From assembly GCA_041656295.1 (NCBI GenBank), contig JBBADV010000011.1, forward strand, positions 29,407 through 93,406: DNA of 64,000 bases, read 5' to 3'. Positions within the stretch are counted from its first letter, which is position 1, and each line of letters begins with the position of its first letter. This DNA comes from Kiritimatiellales bacterium (lineage in GTDB: Bacteria; Verrucomicrobiota; Kiritimatiellia; Kiritimatiellales; Tichowtungiaceae). The translations under genes were made by a program, and so were the position numbers. Under the pieces are notes generated by a model that saw only the letters and a program-made list of their open reading frames with translations, was not told the DNA's origin and did not search any database. Shown here piece by piece: positions 18,414 to 28,282 of the stretch.

Positions 18414-18775
18414 ATTTTTTCCAGCTCGATCAGCTCATGGTTCATCGACGGAAAATGCGTATAGTTCCGCATATCCGCAATCCGCGCCGGTTTCGCCCAC
18501 GGAACGCCGGCATCAGAAAACAACAGGCCTTCATTCGCCATCTGCCGGACATGTGCACCGATATTTTTAATACATTGGAATTTTTTTTGATTCTTCTGTT
18601 CAACCGTTACAAACTCTGCATCTACTATTGCCGGAATTCCGGCCAGCGACGGATGATTTAAAACACCGGAAAGTTCTTCGCCGGCATACACCGGCGCCGC
18701 GCCGGAAAAATTCTTCAACTCGTCGGCAACCTGCGGCCAATGTCCCCATCCGCCGATAAATACAATTTTCGCCAT
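18410..18775 (-). pseudogene. Chimeric fragment with Gfo/Idh/MocA-like N-terminus
   Basis: The start at 18775 (MAKIVFIGGWGHWPQVADEL) has a weak AGGA site. The first 60 residues resemble the nucleotide-binding start of sugar oxidoreductases of the Gfo/Idh/MocA family (KIVFIGGWGHWPQVADEL, LNHPSLAGIPAIVDAEF). The remainder (CIKNIGAHVRQMANEGLLF, ARIADMRNYTHFPSMNHEL) does not continue that fold and looks like the tail of another protein. A full member has about 350-400 residues; this one has 121. The best reading is an internal deletion that fused two neighbouring genes. Confidence 0.45.
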
Positions 18776-18894
18776 AAAAATCCTGTCTGTTAATAATGAC
18801 TGATTTTGACCGAAAACCGGCGCGGTTTTCAAAAGTATAAACCGTCCATTTCAACTTATTCTTTTTGGACACAGCACGCCGGAATCCGAATGAA

Positions 18895-19180
18895 TTAGCG
18901 GTCGCGCAGTTTTACGAACTCGTCGAGCAGCGTCAGCGAAACGCATTCGTTGCAGACCATTAAATACCGGTCGCCGAAATTTTCCGCCATAAAATCCATC
19001 AGTTCAAATTCGGACGGATCGGGCGGCGCCGGAATTTCGCGCGCCGAAAATTCCGCCGGGGAATGTTCTTTAAACGACGCATCGTCCGGCACAAACATCA
19101 CATCATGATCGACAAGATAAAATCCCAACGGCGTTTTACCCACCGAACGCAGCGGCGACGTTTTTTTTCGAGTTCATCAT
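18895..19180 (-). pseudogene. Decayed uroporphyrinogen-decarboxylase-like fragment
   Basis: An ATG at 19177/19180 with an AAAGGA site begins MNSKKNVAAAF but runs out of frame across an A8 run. The rest reads from a GTG at 19143: GKTPLGFYLVDHDV, then FMAENFGDRYLMVCNECVSL, ending at 18895. GKTPLGFYxVDHDV resembles the start of URO-D/MtaA-like proteins common in planctomycete and kiritimatiellote genomes, and the second part resembles a later segment. A frameshift and an internal deletion are therefore likely. Identification is tentative. Confidence 0.35.
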
Positions 19181-19240
19181 TTCCTTTCATTCAAACCGGG
19201 ACGGTACATTTTGCATTCTTTTTTTCAGACAGCCGCGCGA

Positions 19241-19301
19241 AGCACATTCCTGCCTGCCCGTCTCCAAACGGAAATGAGCAGACAGGAATGTCTGCTCCAC
19301 C
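19241..19301. repeat. REP-like double palindrome
   Basis: ACATTCCTGCCTGCCC, a 13-base middle, then GCAGACAGGAATGTCTGC. Both arms carry the ATTCC/GGAAT core of the family. It sits just downstream of the stop of the minus-strand gene at 19306 and could also act as a hairpin terminator or mRNA stabiliser. Confidence 0.75.
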
Positions 19302-19305
19302 TTTT

Positions 19306-20922
19306 TTAAGGCGTATACCGCATGCGCAGCTGTTCAACTTTTTTATCGGCGTTGTTGTCGTTAAAAATATGGCAGTCGTATTCTTTAGTGTAGAGCGTGG
19401 CACATGACGGATACGTTTCCGGCAGTTTTTGATACGCCGCCCACGCATCGTCGTATGCACAAATCCGCCGGCGAATATCATTTGCATCGCCGCGCGTCGA
19501 AGCGTCGGCCATATAAATCAGTGCGCGATAAATTTCATACAGATGCAGTCCATACAACGAAGACGCAATTGCAAATTCTTTCGTCGCCGCATCCGCCCAC
19601 TGAATTTCTTCGGCAAGCGCGACAATCTCTTTCCAGATTTCAACCGACTCGTCTTTCTGTTTCAGATTCCGACGGATGGCTTCCGGACTTTTATTCGCTT
19701 CCGCCCACATTTCAACACCGGGCCACGCAATGCCCTGATCGCGCGTCCACCATACCTCCATATCGCCGAACGTTGAGTTACGCCCGCGCACCACAGCGGC
19801 GGCGGACAGCAGACACAGCCGCCGGAATTTCTGAATGTCAGTTGCATTCAATTTTAATTCGCCGGCGGCGTAGCGGTTGAAAATTTCCGCTTCGCTCTGC
19901 GCCGGATTCTGTCCCCACTGTGAAACCACATAGGCATTCAAATCCGTCCACAGTTCATTTGAAATATACGGACCGTCCCAGCCGCCGCCGCGGCACCACG
20001 TCCAGATTCCGGCAAACATTTCCGGCGTTTCCCCGGCGAACTCGCGCAGGCTGTTAAAATTTTCCGGCGCGGTTTTTACATGCTCTTCAAATCCTTCAAT
20101 CACGCCGTTCATCACATAATTCGGATACGCGCCCTTGCCTTCATATTCGCGTGCACATTGCACTTCAATCAGCTGCGGGTGCCGGCCTTTGCCGATTATT
20201 TCACTGAACGCCGTCGCGCGGTGAAAATCGTTCTCGCAATGTTTCACCGCAAAAATAAAATCCGGATGCGGTTCAACAGCGGCGCTGATGTTTAAATAGG
20301 TTTCCAGATTCCGGTCAAAACTCAGCCACGTCCGGAAAATCAGTTTTTTATTCCGGCGCGCGCAGACTTCTTCGCGCAATAACTGAGCGAGCGGAATAAT
20401 GGTTTCGGCGGCGCTCCATTTATCGTGAATCGCGCCGGAATGGAACGGCGCGTCGTGCAGATAAGTTTCGCCGATGCGCACCACCAGTCCGTCCAGCGCC
20501 GGAAACTGATCGAACGTTTCAGCGATTTGAATTTTCAACAGTTCCTGCACGCGCGGATGGCGCGGATCGCCGAATACATCCCGAATCTGTTCGCGCTCAA
20601 TTAATTTTGTTGGAAGCAAAACCAGATCGCCTTGAGCATACACATCAATTCCGGCGCGCCGGCAGGCATCATGCTTTTTCAGAATCGCGGCGCGTTTTGC
20701 ATCCATCCATTTTTTTTCGGCACTGCCCGTCGGAAAAAAATTAGGATCAACCGTTTCCCAGCTGATGGCCAGCAGCGGCGATTCGAACAGAAAAAACACT
20801 TCACCGTTATACCCGCGCCGTTTTAAAAATTCCGGGTCGTTGTATATGGATTCATACGGCGCTTCGCCGGGATTGTGATGCACCATATTTAAAATCAACC
20901 GTTTTTCATTTTCGTTTTTCAT
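19306..20922 (-). CDS. Cytoplasmic glycosidase-like protein of unknown family
   Basis: The 538-residue protein has no signal peptide (MKNENEKRLILNMVHHNPGE). It looks like an (alpha/beta)8 barrel followed by a helical C-terminal domain, as in alpha-glucuronidase/hexosaminidase-like enzymes: ACRRAGIDVYAQGDLVL, LDGLVVRIGETYLHDAPFHS, FAVKHCENDFHRAT, and the Trp-rich MFAGIWTWCRGGGWDGPYIS. Candidate catalytic acids lie in VRIGETY and KHCEND, but I cannot assign a GH number. It is intact and uses the same strand as the GH2-like gene upstream (60-base gap), so the two may be co-transcribed under LacI control. Confidence 0.6.
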   Translation of the reverse strand: MKNENEKRLILNMVHHNPGEAPYESIYNDPEFLKRRGYNGEVFFLFESPLLAISWETVDPNFFPTGSAEKKWMDAKRAAILKKHDACRRAGIDVYAQGDLVLLPTKLIEREQIRDVFGDPRHPRVQELLKIQIAETFDQFPALDGLVVRIGETYLHDAPFHSGAIHDKWSAAETIIPLAQLLREEVCARRNKKLIFRTWLSFDRNLETYLNISAAVEPHPDFIFAVKHCENDFHRATAFSEIIGKGRHPQLIEVQCAREYEGKGAYPNYVMNGVIEGFEEHVKTAPENFNSLREFAGETPEMFAGIWTWCRGGGWDGPYISNELWTDLNAYVVSQWGQNPAQSEAEIFNRYAAGELKLNATDIQKFRRLCLLSAAAVVRGRNSTFGDMEVWWTRDQGIAWPGVEMWAEANKSPEAIRRNLKQKDESVEIWKEIVALAEEIQWADAATKEFAIASSLYGLHLYEIYRALIYMADASTRGDANDIRRRICAYDDAWAAYQKLPETYPSCATLYTKEYDCHIFNDNNADKKVEQLRMRYTP

Positions 20923-20981
20923 GCCGCAGAATCTCCGGAATCATTTCAAATTAAACAAGAATTATCACGGTGACCGCTTGA

Positions 20982-23900
20982 CTACCACGGATGGAATCCG
21001 TACGGATCGTCGTCCATGCGATACGGGCGGATATATAGCAGTTCCTGCAACTCCACCGGCGGTTCAACGAGCGAACTGCTGCGTTGAGCTGATAGCGGTG
21101 CAGAGTCCGGTGAGCTTAACGACGGCTGCCAGACGGCATCGCCGGGATCGCTTACAGAACACCAGAAACCGAACGTTTTTACATCCGAAGAAACAAACAC
21201 CTCCAGCAGGTTCCAGCCTTTTTTCAACGGCGCTTTAAAGCGGGTTTCGCCGGGGCCGGAAGCGCCGGCAGGACGCCTGATTTTACTGTTATCCAGCACT
21301 GCTTTTTCATTTACACGGAAAACCATTCCGCGATCGGCACCGGTGGCAAACACCGCATCGCGCGCGGCACCGGAATAGAGCCAGGCCCGGGCATAACCGA
21401 CGCGACCGGTTTTTGCGCCGGAAATCCATTCCAGATAAATCCGTCCATTCGGACGGGCATTCAGGAGCGTCCAGCCGTTGATGCCGGAAAAATCCTGTCC
21501 GTGCAAATCCGCTTCACCTTCGCCAATGGTTACTCCGCTGCGCTGCACACCGGTGGAGCCGGATGAAATTTTATTCACTGCCTCCGGCGGTTTAATTCCG
21601 GCAAGTCCGGGAAACAGTCCGTCTTTTTCACCGATGGAGTCGGTCTGATGTTCAACGCACGCCTGCCAGTCGGTAATATTCACCAGCGGAGCCGGCGCGA
21701 ACCGTTCCATAGAAAACATTCCGGCGATGAGCTGTTCGCTGCTGGCGGCACCGAGATTGGTTAAGAGCTGCCGGTAAAATTTGGTGATGTTCCACAGCGC
21801 TTTTTCGGTGTGCCAGATTTCTGGATCAAGTGCACGCCAGTCGAGCTGGCTGAAAATTATTTTTCCGGCGGTGGTTTTCTTTTCAAGCATCACCCCGTCT
21901 AACAACCGCCGTGAATTTTCCGGCAGTTCATTGCCGGCGAAGCGGTGCTGTTCAAGAAATACACGCCACGTGCAGTGCGCCGGCCCGATGCCGCGCAACA
22001 GTTCATCGCCGGCAAAACCGGCGCGTGCAAAACTGCCGGTTTCCATTGTAAACGCACCGGCAAAATCCGCCGGTGTTTGCGGCAGTACAAAAACGGTGCC
22101 GCCGGCATTGGCAAAATTTTCCGCCGCGCCGGAATTTGTTTTCCACGCACCGGTGCCGACAACCAGAATATCCGTGGACGGATTCAACTCGCCGGAAATT
22201 TTAACGGCGTTGAGTCCGAGTGTTTGAATGAAATTCCAGCCGGTGTCATCGCCGGTAAAAACAATGCGCCGGTTTTGCGGCGATGCAAACGGCTGATCGA
22301 CAGCCTTAATTAAATTTGCGGCGAGCGCGGTGGCGGCGGCGTCATCATTAATGCGATCGGTGAAATCGAACTGCGAAAAAAGTATTCCGCCGGCACCGTG
22401 CCGCCATTCTAAAAGCGGACTGTATGCGAGATCAAACTCGGCATCGGCCAGCGGTGTGAAACTTCCGGTGTGCGGTGTTTCGATGATGACGGATGCAACG
22501 GCACCGGAATTGCCCCAGTGCGGCGGACGCGGATAGGAACGCGGGCGCATGCCTTCGTGCATCGACGGCAGCAGATCCGGCGTGCCGCGCCAGTTGATGA
22601 GATCGGCGGCGGAAATTTCATTAAACACCGGATGTGCGGAATCGCAAATAAATGTATAGCGCGTAACGATGTCTTCGGTGCGGAAACGGAAACCGTCAAG
22701 CGCATCGCGGTTCTGTTCGAGAATCAGCACACGCAGACCGGCGGCGATATCGGCGGCGGTGAACGGCAGCTGTGCGCCGGAAACGGCTTCGCGCCCGAGT
22801 ACGAGCACCTGTGCACCGGCTTTTTTCCAGTCCGCCGGTTTTGCAAGTACCGCGGCGTTTTCGAGTCCGAGCTGCTGCAGCCAGCCGGCGGATTTTCCGG
22901 CGGGATCGTAGATTGCCCAGCTGGATTGCGGTTGTATTTTTTCCGGCAGCGGCCGGAATGACAGTTCGAGCCGGTCGTTCCACTCTTCACCGGTTTTTGC
23001 ATCGCGCGCAACTAAAATCAGTTCTGCGTCCATGCGCGTTTCAACGTCCGGCGCACGAATACGCAACGGAATTTTTTTTATTTCACCGGGCGAAAGTTCC
23101 AGTTGAAATGCATCGGAACCGCCGGCGGCGCCGCCGGAATTCAGCGTCCACGAAACATCCAGCGTGCGCGGCGAAAAACCGTCCCAGACCGCGATCATTG
23201 TTTTTTCAAATGTTTCGCCGGAAAAGAACGCGTGGCTGCATTCGGTGAACTGTCCGGGTTCGCCGCCGAGATAAATGAGCAGCGGGCGCATGGTGCTGCG
23301 ATAAATGGAGTACATTGGGTTTGTCCATTCCGGTATTGCATTCAATGCGGACTGCGCTTCCGGTTCGGTGATGTCGAGCCATGAACGGTTTCCCGGCAGT
23401 GTGCCGAAACCGATTTTATGCATCCACGGAACCCAGCCACCGGGCACACCGTAGGTGCGCCATGCGCGGTCGGTGCGGATGTTGAACAGTTTTTCCCACT
23501 CCCAGTGTGCGGTCATGTTGCCGAACTGTTCATATTCGGCATCCGAGTAGTTCAACCGGCCTTTGCGGTCGCGCTCGCGTTCCAGCACAGTCTGTGACAG
23601 CCGGACATAATCATCGGTTTCCATTGCGTACGCTTTATCGCCGAAATAGATGGCGTAATATTCTGTATTCAGCGGCGTATTGCGCCAGCGGTTGAGGTTG
23701 AGAAACGCCGGCTGTCCGTGTTCAATTGCGCCCCACGGCATGTTGCCGTTTTCCGCCCAGCCGGACGGAAAATCTTCGCGTTCCTGCAACGGCATGAAGT
23801 TGAGATAGTTATTCGGATAATCTATATCGCCGCCACGGCCGGAATGGTGAAATACTAACCGCGTCGGGTCTTCGGTGCGCACCAGATTTTCAACGTACGG

Positions 23901-26042
23901 TGCCCACGCCGGAATTTCGGAATCATCAAGTTTGCGTCCGATTTTCTCCGGATTTTCGCGCGTGATGCTCGCGGTGTTCATACTCGGTGTCCACAGAAGG
24001 ATGGACGGGTGGTTTCGTAGGCGGCGCAGCCACAGCGCCAGATCGCGCTGATATTTTTTTGTTCCTTCCGGCGTCATCACTGCGTCGCGGATGTGACTCA
24101 CACCCGGCACCTGAATCAGCAGCGCAAAGCCGCATTCATCTGCTTTGTCAAACACCGCCGGATCAACCCAGTGTTTACTGATTTGCGGATTATTTTCTTT
24201 ATCAATCAGCGTCGGACGCAATCCCCAGGCAGCATACCAGCCGGTGCGGTTCGGCTGCCATTCAATCGCGTTATAACCAATGCTTTTCCAGAAAAGCAGG
24301 CGTGGCCATTGCGGTGAAAATTCCGGTGCGAGGCGCAGGCGCAGCGGATAGCCGTTCAGAATCAGCTGTTTTCCTTCTGTCCAGATTTCACGAAAACCGA
24401 ATTTTTCCGGCAGCGTATGCACCGTTTCACCGACGTTGTTCAGCAATGAAATTTTGAGCTGATACAAATAGCCGTCGTCCACCATCCACAACCGCGGCGC
24501 TTCCCACGGGATGGAAACAGTCTGAAGTCCGGTGCCGGAAAATTCCGCCGGCACAATGACCGGCGCCGGAACGGAACCGCCCTCGCCGCCAGGATTTTCA
24601 ATTTCAATTTTAAACTGCGCGTTTTTCAAATCGTTGCGCGCTTCAATATCAATTGCCATCCGCTTTTCGCGCACCGATGTTTTTACAAACGCGGCGGTGA
24701 CTTCGCCGGCGGATGGACGCGAAACGAGCCGTACAAAACCGGACAGCCCACCGGGAATCAGTTTACGCTGCGCCTCTTCGCCGCCGGCACTTTTGGCGCG
24801 TTCACTCAATACGGCATCGCGCAGAATATCATCTTTACGCATTTTCGGAATATCCTGCCACCAGCGCGTAACCCACAGCCGCAGCGTCGCTTCTTTGCCG
24901 GGCGTTACGAGTGATGTGATGTTTACGCGTGCTTCAGGCCCTTCAATAAAGACAGGCTCTTTTTTGTCGATAAAAAGAACGGCATCGCATTCGATGCCGT
25001 CAAACTCCAGCAGGATGCGCTGTCCGTCCCACTCGGGCGGAATATAAATCCGGCGTTCAAACCAGCTGCTGTCAGTATTCGACAGCAGGTCTTTATCTTT
25101 GCGGTAGAGCGACGAGGCCGGCAGCGATGTATATGCCTTCGTCCATGAAAAAGGAATGTTCACCGCTTCCCAGCCGGATTTTTCCGGCGGCGTTTTAATG
25201 GCTGTTCCCGGCTGAAACAGCCATTCATTAATACGGGAATCGGCGGAAGCTGCCGGAGAAAAAACCGGCAGTTCACGAAGAATATCTTCACCGGCGGGTT
25301 TCGATGTGATCATTAATAACGGCCCGGCGGCCAGTTCGGGATCTTTTTCCACCGCTACATCCGTTACAGTTGTTCCGACATAAAAGCTGTCGAGTTTCAG
25401 CATCGACAACGCCCAGCCGTCAATCGCAATCCGGTCAATAATTTTTGAATTACGATAAGCGCGGTAGTTCACAATATCCGGCGTTCCCGGATTCTCCAGG
25501 TCGGCGGGATTATACCACAGCTCCAGTTTCAACTCGCCGCGATCATCCGAAATCCGGCCGTAAATGTGCAGAAAATGTGAACCGTCCAGTTTGCTGAAGT
25601 CCTGTGCATCAACAATCTTCTCATTTATATTTGACCGGAATTGTGTGATGTTTCCGGTCTGATTCCGGATTTGTGCCACGGCATAGGTATGAAGATTTCC
25701 TTGATAAGACGATGACGTCATTCCGGCGCGAAAACCGCCGTCGGAAAAACAGACAGAAAAGCGGAACCACAGTTCCGGCACAGTCTTGCCCGCTTTTGTT
25801 CCGGATGAGACTGCATAACTTTGCGACAGAGAATAGAGAAAACTCATCTTCTTGCCGGTGGCGCGGAGCATGCCGCCGGAAACAACGCCGCGGCCGGTTT
25901 CTCCGCCGTCGTCAACCCAGCCGGAAATCTGCTCCAGTTTCGTTCCGTCCGGGTAATTAAAATTCTCTTTTACAATAATTTCACTGAAACTTGCGCTGAC
26001 ACAGCAGCACAAAGCAATCAACACTGGAATTTTTTTTGCCAT
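20982..26042 (-). CDS. Very large secreted GH2-like multidomain protein
   Basis: The 1686-residue protein has a signal peptide (MAKKIPVLIALCCCVSASFS) and ribosome site GAGGAG. In order: a laminin-G/ConA-like domain (about 20-240), a GH2 sugar-binding jellyroll (SSWFERRIYIPPEWDGQRIL, about 325-410), an immunoglobulin-like GH2 domain (about 440-560), a GH2-type TIM barrel (GKQLILNGYPLRLRL, NHPSILLWTPS), a domain with Rossmann-like repeats probably binding or structural (about 1040-1450), and a C-terminal beta domain (LNARPNGRIYLEWISG). At the place of the GH2 acid/base motif (usually GNE after ILW) it reads PSMN, so the normal catalytic Glu is absent. It may be a divergent enzyme or a binding protein. 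It is divergent from the PEP-CTERM gene with a LacI-type operator between. Confidence 0.75.
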   Translation of the reverse strand: MAKKIPVLIALCCCVSASFSEIIVKENFNYPDGTKLEQISGWVDDGGETGRGVVSGGMLRATGKKMSFLYSLSQSYAVSSGTKAGKTVPELWFRFSVCFSDGGFRAGMTSSSYQGNLHTYAVAQIRNQTGNITQFRSNINEKIVDAQDFSKLDGSHFLHIYGRISDDRGELKLELWYNPADLENPGTPDIVNYRAYRNSKIIDRIAIDGWALSMLKLDSFYVGTTVTDVAVEKDPELAAGPLLMITSKPAGEDILRELPVFSPAASADSRINEWLFQPGTAIKTPPEKSGWEAVNIPFSWTKAYTSLPASSLYRKDKDLLSNTDSSWFERRIYIPPEWDGQRILLEFDGIECDAVLFIDKKEPVFIEGPEARVNITSLVTPGKEATLRLWVTRWWQDIPKMRKDDILRDAVLSERAKSAGGEEAQRKLIPGGLSGFVRLVSRPSAGEVTAAFVKTSVREKRMAIDIEARNDLKNAQFKIEIENPGGEGGSVPAPVIVPAEFSGTGLQTVSIPWEAPRLWMVDDGYLYQLKISLLNNVGETVHTLPEKFGFREIWTEGKQLILNGYPLRLRLAPEFSPQWPRLLFWKSIGYNAIEWQPNRTGWYAAWGLRPTLIDKENNPQISKHWVDPAVFDKADECGFALLIQVPGVSHIRDAVMTPEGTKKYQRDLALWLRRLRNHPSILLWTPSMNTASITRENPEKIGRKLDDSEIPAWAPYVENLVRTEDPTRLVFHHSGRGGDIDYPNNYLNFMPLQEREDFPSGWAENGNMPWGAIEHGQPAFLNLNRWRNTPLNTEYYAIYFGDKAYAMETDDYVRLSQTVLERERDRKGRLNYSDAEYEQFGNMTAHWEWEKLFNIRTDRAWRTYGVPGGWVPWMHKIGFGTLPGNRSWLDITEPEAQSALNAIPEWTNPMYSIYRSTMRPLLIYLGGEPGQFTECSHAFFSGETFEKTMIAVWDGFSPRTLDVSWTLNSGGAAGGSDAFQLELSPGEIKKIPLRIRAPDVETRMDAELILVARDAKTGEEWNDRLELSFRPLPEKIQPQSSWAIYDPAGKSAGWLQQLGLENAAVLAKPADWKKAGAQVLVLGREAVSGAQLPFTAADIAAGLRVLILEQNRDALDGFRFRTEDIVTRYTFICDSAHPVFNEISAADLINWRGTPDLLPSMHEGMRPRSYPRPPHWGNSGAVASVIIETPHTGSFTPLADAEFDLAYSPLLEWRHGAGGILFSQFDFTDRINDDAAATALAANLIKAVDQPFASPQNRRIVFTGDDTGWNFIQTLGLNAVKISGELNPSTDILVVGTGAWKTNSGAAENFANAGGTVFVLPQTPADFAGAFTMETGSFARAGFAGDELLRGIGPAHCTWRVFLEQHRFAGNELPENSRRLLDGVMLEKKTTAGKIIFSQLDWRALDPEIWHTEKALWNITKFYRQLLTNLGAASSEQLIAGMFSMERFAPAPLVNITDWQACVEHQTDSIGEKDGLFPGLAGIKPPEAVNKISSGSTGVQRSGVTIGEGEADLHGQDFSGINGWTLLNARPNGRIYLEWISGAKTGRVGYARAWLYSGAARDAVFATGADRGMVFRVNEKAVLDNSKIRRPAGASGPGETRFKAPLKKGWNLLEVFVSSDVKTFGFWCSVSDPGDAVWQPSLSSPDSAPLSAQRSSSLVEPPVELQELLYIRPYRMDDDPYGFHPW

Positions 26043-26130
26043 AAGAAATACTCCTCTTTCTTTGCATCAATCAGTATTGCATCAAAACGAATTGACTATA
26101 TGACTGCCAGCGATAATGACCAGAGGCATT

Positions 26131-26150
26131 TTGCTGAAACGGTTCAGCAA
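26131..26150. promoter_or_regulatory. LacI-family operator between divergent GH2-like and PEP-CTERM genes
   Basis: TTGCTGAAACGGTTCAGCAA has perfect 8-bp arms around the centre ACGG, giving the LacI-family form TGAAnCGnTTCA. A related site, TTGCTGAAGCGTTTCAAAAT, lies upstream of the lacI-type gene (29371-29390). It sits 89 bases from both start codons, well placed to control both directions. A -10-like GATAAT lies just before it at 26112-26117. Confidence 0.7.
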
Positions 26151-26238
26151 GAAAATACTCCTCACCAGAAAATATCGGTCTACTATTGCGGCAGTTATGT
26201 GGGTTGTTTTCCAAGACTAAAACGAAGGAGGAAGAATA

Positions 26239-27543
26239 ATGAGTAATAAAAAAAACATAAAGTCATGGATAGTAGCAGTACCAGTTATTTTCATCGCGGT
26301 GACCGTGTCCGCGCAGGATATTGGTGATTATCGATGGAATAAAAGCGATGGCAATGCCGGAAATCACAATAATATAACTTTCTGGCGGGTTTACGACGGA
26401 ACTGATTGGCAGACGACATCCGTTGAACCGGGAAACAGCGCAACGATCGTTACTCCTGTTAGCGGGGCAGGAAATTTGCGTGTAAATGCCACAGACTGGA
26501 CAGTAGGCAGCATTAATTTGAACCTGGCAGAAAACTGGACGTTTTCAGGATATATGACAGGTGCATCCTTATCCGTTACAGGGGATGTCGCAAAAGCCGG
26601 GAACAGTACCTGGTCTTTTATTAATGGCGGCGGCAGCAACACAATAAGTTTTTCTGTCGGCGGAGATTTAAATGTCAGCGGTGGTTCCATGATTCTCGGC
26701 GGCGGAACATCAAGAATTCAAGCGTTTAATGCCACCGGGTCCACAACAATAAACGGATCACTATATATTGCGGCCAATGCTGCAGCATTGAAAACAGTAA
26801 ATTTAAACAGCGGCGGAGTGCTGACAGTTATGGAGGCAAACAGTGGCTCCGGAGGTGTGACGCTAAGCGGACTGAACTCGGTATCCGGAAATGGAATTGT
26901 TGCCGCCCGGGCGATTGCGAATGCAAATAGTGTTAATAATGCTCCGAATGGAACGCTGACGATTAACGGCACTTCCGGAACATTTTCGTATGGCGGAGCC
27001 ATACAAGATAAAACCGGTTTAGCAGATGACCGAAGCACGCTGAGCATCGTAAAATCCGGCGATTCTACTCAGATTTTTAACGGCACCGGCAGCTATTCGG
27101 GTACCACCGCAATTAACGGAGGTGCTCTGATTATTAACGGCGATTTCAGTGCCGTAACAAATACATTCACAGTTGCCGCAGCAGCCATACTCGGCGACAC
27201 AGGAGAAATCGGTGCGGAAGTTGATTTTGCCGCCGGAGCAATGCTGATGTTCGACTCCATGCTCACTGTCGCCAAAGCAACATTCGCCGATTTTGATATT
27301 CATGATATTGGTGGCCTCGACAGCAGCACCGCGTTAAATACATACGCGCTGATTTCCGGTGACATTGCCGGAACGATTGCAGACGGAGTTGCAAATGCAA
27401 TTGGTCTCGGCGGCGGGAAAAGCGCTTATCTTGAATTAACCGGTACCGGATTGAATCTGGTTGTTGTTCCTGAGCCTTCAATCATGGGTATCTTTCTAGT
27501 CAGTGGAACCGTACTTTTTGCGATTAGAAAAAGAAAAATTTAA
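26239..27543 (+). CDS. PEP-CTERM protein with autotransporter-type beta-strand repeats
   Basis: The ribosome site AAGGAGGAAGAATA precedes the ATG. The 434-residue product has a signal peptide (IKSWIVAVPVIFIAVTVSAQ), a Gly/Asn/Ser/Thr-rich beta-helix-like body with passenger-associated repeats (GTGSYSGTTAINGGALIING), and a C-terminal PEP-CTERM anchor (VPEPSIMG, hydrophobic run, RKRKI). These proteins are surface-bound or released after exosortase processing. No enzyme motif is seen; adhesion or matrix binding is an inference. It is divergent from the GH2-like gene and ends at a strong terminator. Confidence 0.82.
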   Translation: MSNKKNIKSWIVAVPVIFIAVTVSAQDIGDYRWNKSDGNAGNHNNITFWRVYDGTDWQTTSVEPGNSATIVTPVSGAGNLRVNATDWTVGSINLNLAENWTFSGYMTGASLSVTGDVAKAGNSTWSFINGGGSNTISFSVGGDLNVSGGSMILGGGTSRIQAFNATGSTTINGSLYIAANAAALKTVNLNSGGVLTVMEANSGSGGVTLSGLNSVSGNGIVAARAIANANSVNNAPNGTLTINGTSGTFSYGGAIQDKTGLADDRSTLSIVKSGDSTQIFNGTGSYSGTTAINGGALIINGDFSAVTNTFTVAAAAILGDTGEIGAEVDFAAGAMLMFDSMLTVAKATFADFDIHDIGGLDSSTALNTYALISGDIAGTIADGVANAIGLGGGKSAYLELTGTGLNLVVVPEPSIMGIFLVSGTVLFAIRKRKI

Positions 27544-27568
27544 TATTCATAGCGTTTCGATCCTGAAA

Positions 27569-27602
27569 GCGTGCTGCTCAAAAACAGCACGTTTTTATTT
27601 TT
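27569..27602 (+). terminator. Intrinsic terminator of the PEP-CTERM gene
   Basis: CGTGCTG-CTCAAAAA-CAGCACG followed by TTTTTATTTTTT: a perfect 7-bp stem with a long U-tract, 26 bases after the stop codon. Confidence 0.88.
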
Positions 27603-27605
27603 TGG

Positions 27606-28282
27606 TCAAGACAAGTTAATGGGACGTTTTCTGAATCTTTTTAATAGTAATTGATAGAGGTCTTCATGGAGATGCTTAAATCGGAACTCACACTCTTTAA
27701 GATGGAGATAAAACGTCGATTTATGAATCCCTCTAAATTTTGAAAGCCGAACCTTGGCGATACTCCAGAAGTTTTCAATGCCGTTCATATGGTTCCGTCC
27801 AGCAGCAAATTCATTTACTCCATGATGAATTCTGTAATGCTGCCGGCAACCGAAATCCACCAGGCCATCCTAACTTTTCATCCATCGGTATATACAATTG
27901 ATTCAGGATCAACATTCTATTGTATAATAGGGAGTAATTCTTTGGTGGAGCAGTTCTTAACAACCTGTGTGTAGACTCGGTCTTTTCGTTTTATTAGTCC
28001 AAGCGCGCTGGTTTTTCCTTTCGCGCCACGACTGTGAATTCCCCGTACACGCCGGGCGCCAAAATAGCTTTCATCTAATTCAATTTCACCGCATTTAAAC
28101 GGGCTGTCCAGTTCACAGCATTCAGCAACCCGCCGGCGCACCGCAGAAATAATCCGATTGATCGTATTACGGCTTAATCCAGTCAGAACAGCAATCTTTG
28201 ATGCCTCAATATCCACTGGGAAGTAGCGGATAATACGTCGGAAATCGTGCTCTGAAATTCGTGAATGAAAAACATATTTATT
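27606..28282 (-). pseudogene. IS1595-family transposase, inactivated
   Basis: The minus strand reads KYVFHSRISEHDFRRIIRYF, then the helix-turn-helix LTGLSRNTINRIIS, the DDE-type core GEIELDESYFGARRVRG and ALGLIKRKDRVYTQVVKN, and later HHGVNEFAAGRNHMNGIENF with the last catalytic Glu region. It matches IS1595/ISXO2-like transposases. Defects: the start ATG is out of frame by one inserted A in an A-run, TAG at about 27919 and TGA at about 27884 interrupt the core, and a one-base deletion follows. The element is dead, and no clean terminal repeats are visible. Confidence 0.85.

Noticed and set aside
22470..22961. Several plus-strand frames of 90-170 codons opposite the GH2-like gene
   Set aside because: The minus-strand gene is uninterrupted over 1686 codons with a signal peptide. 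The reverse frames show Arg/Ala-rich shadow composition.
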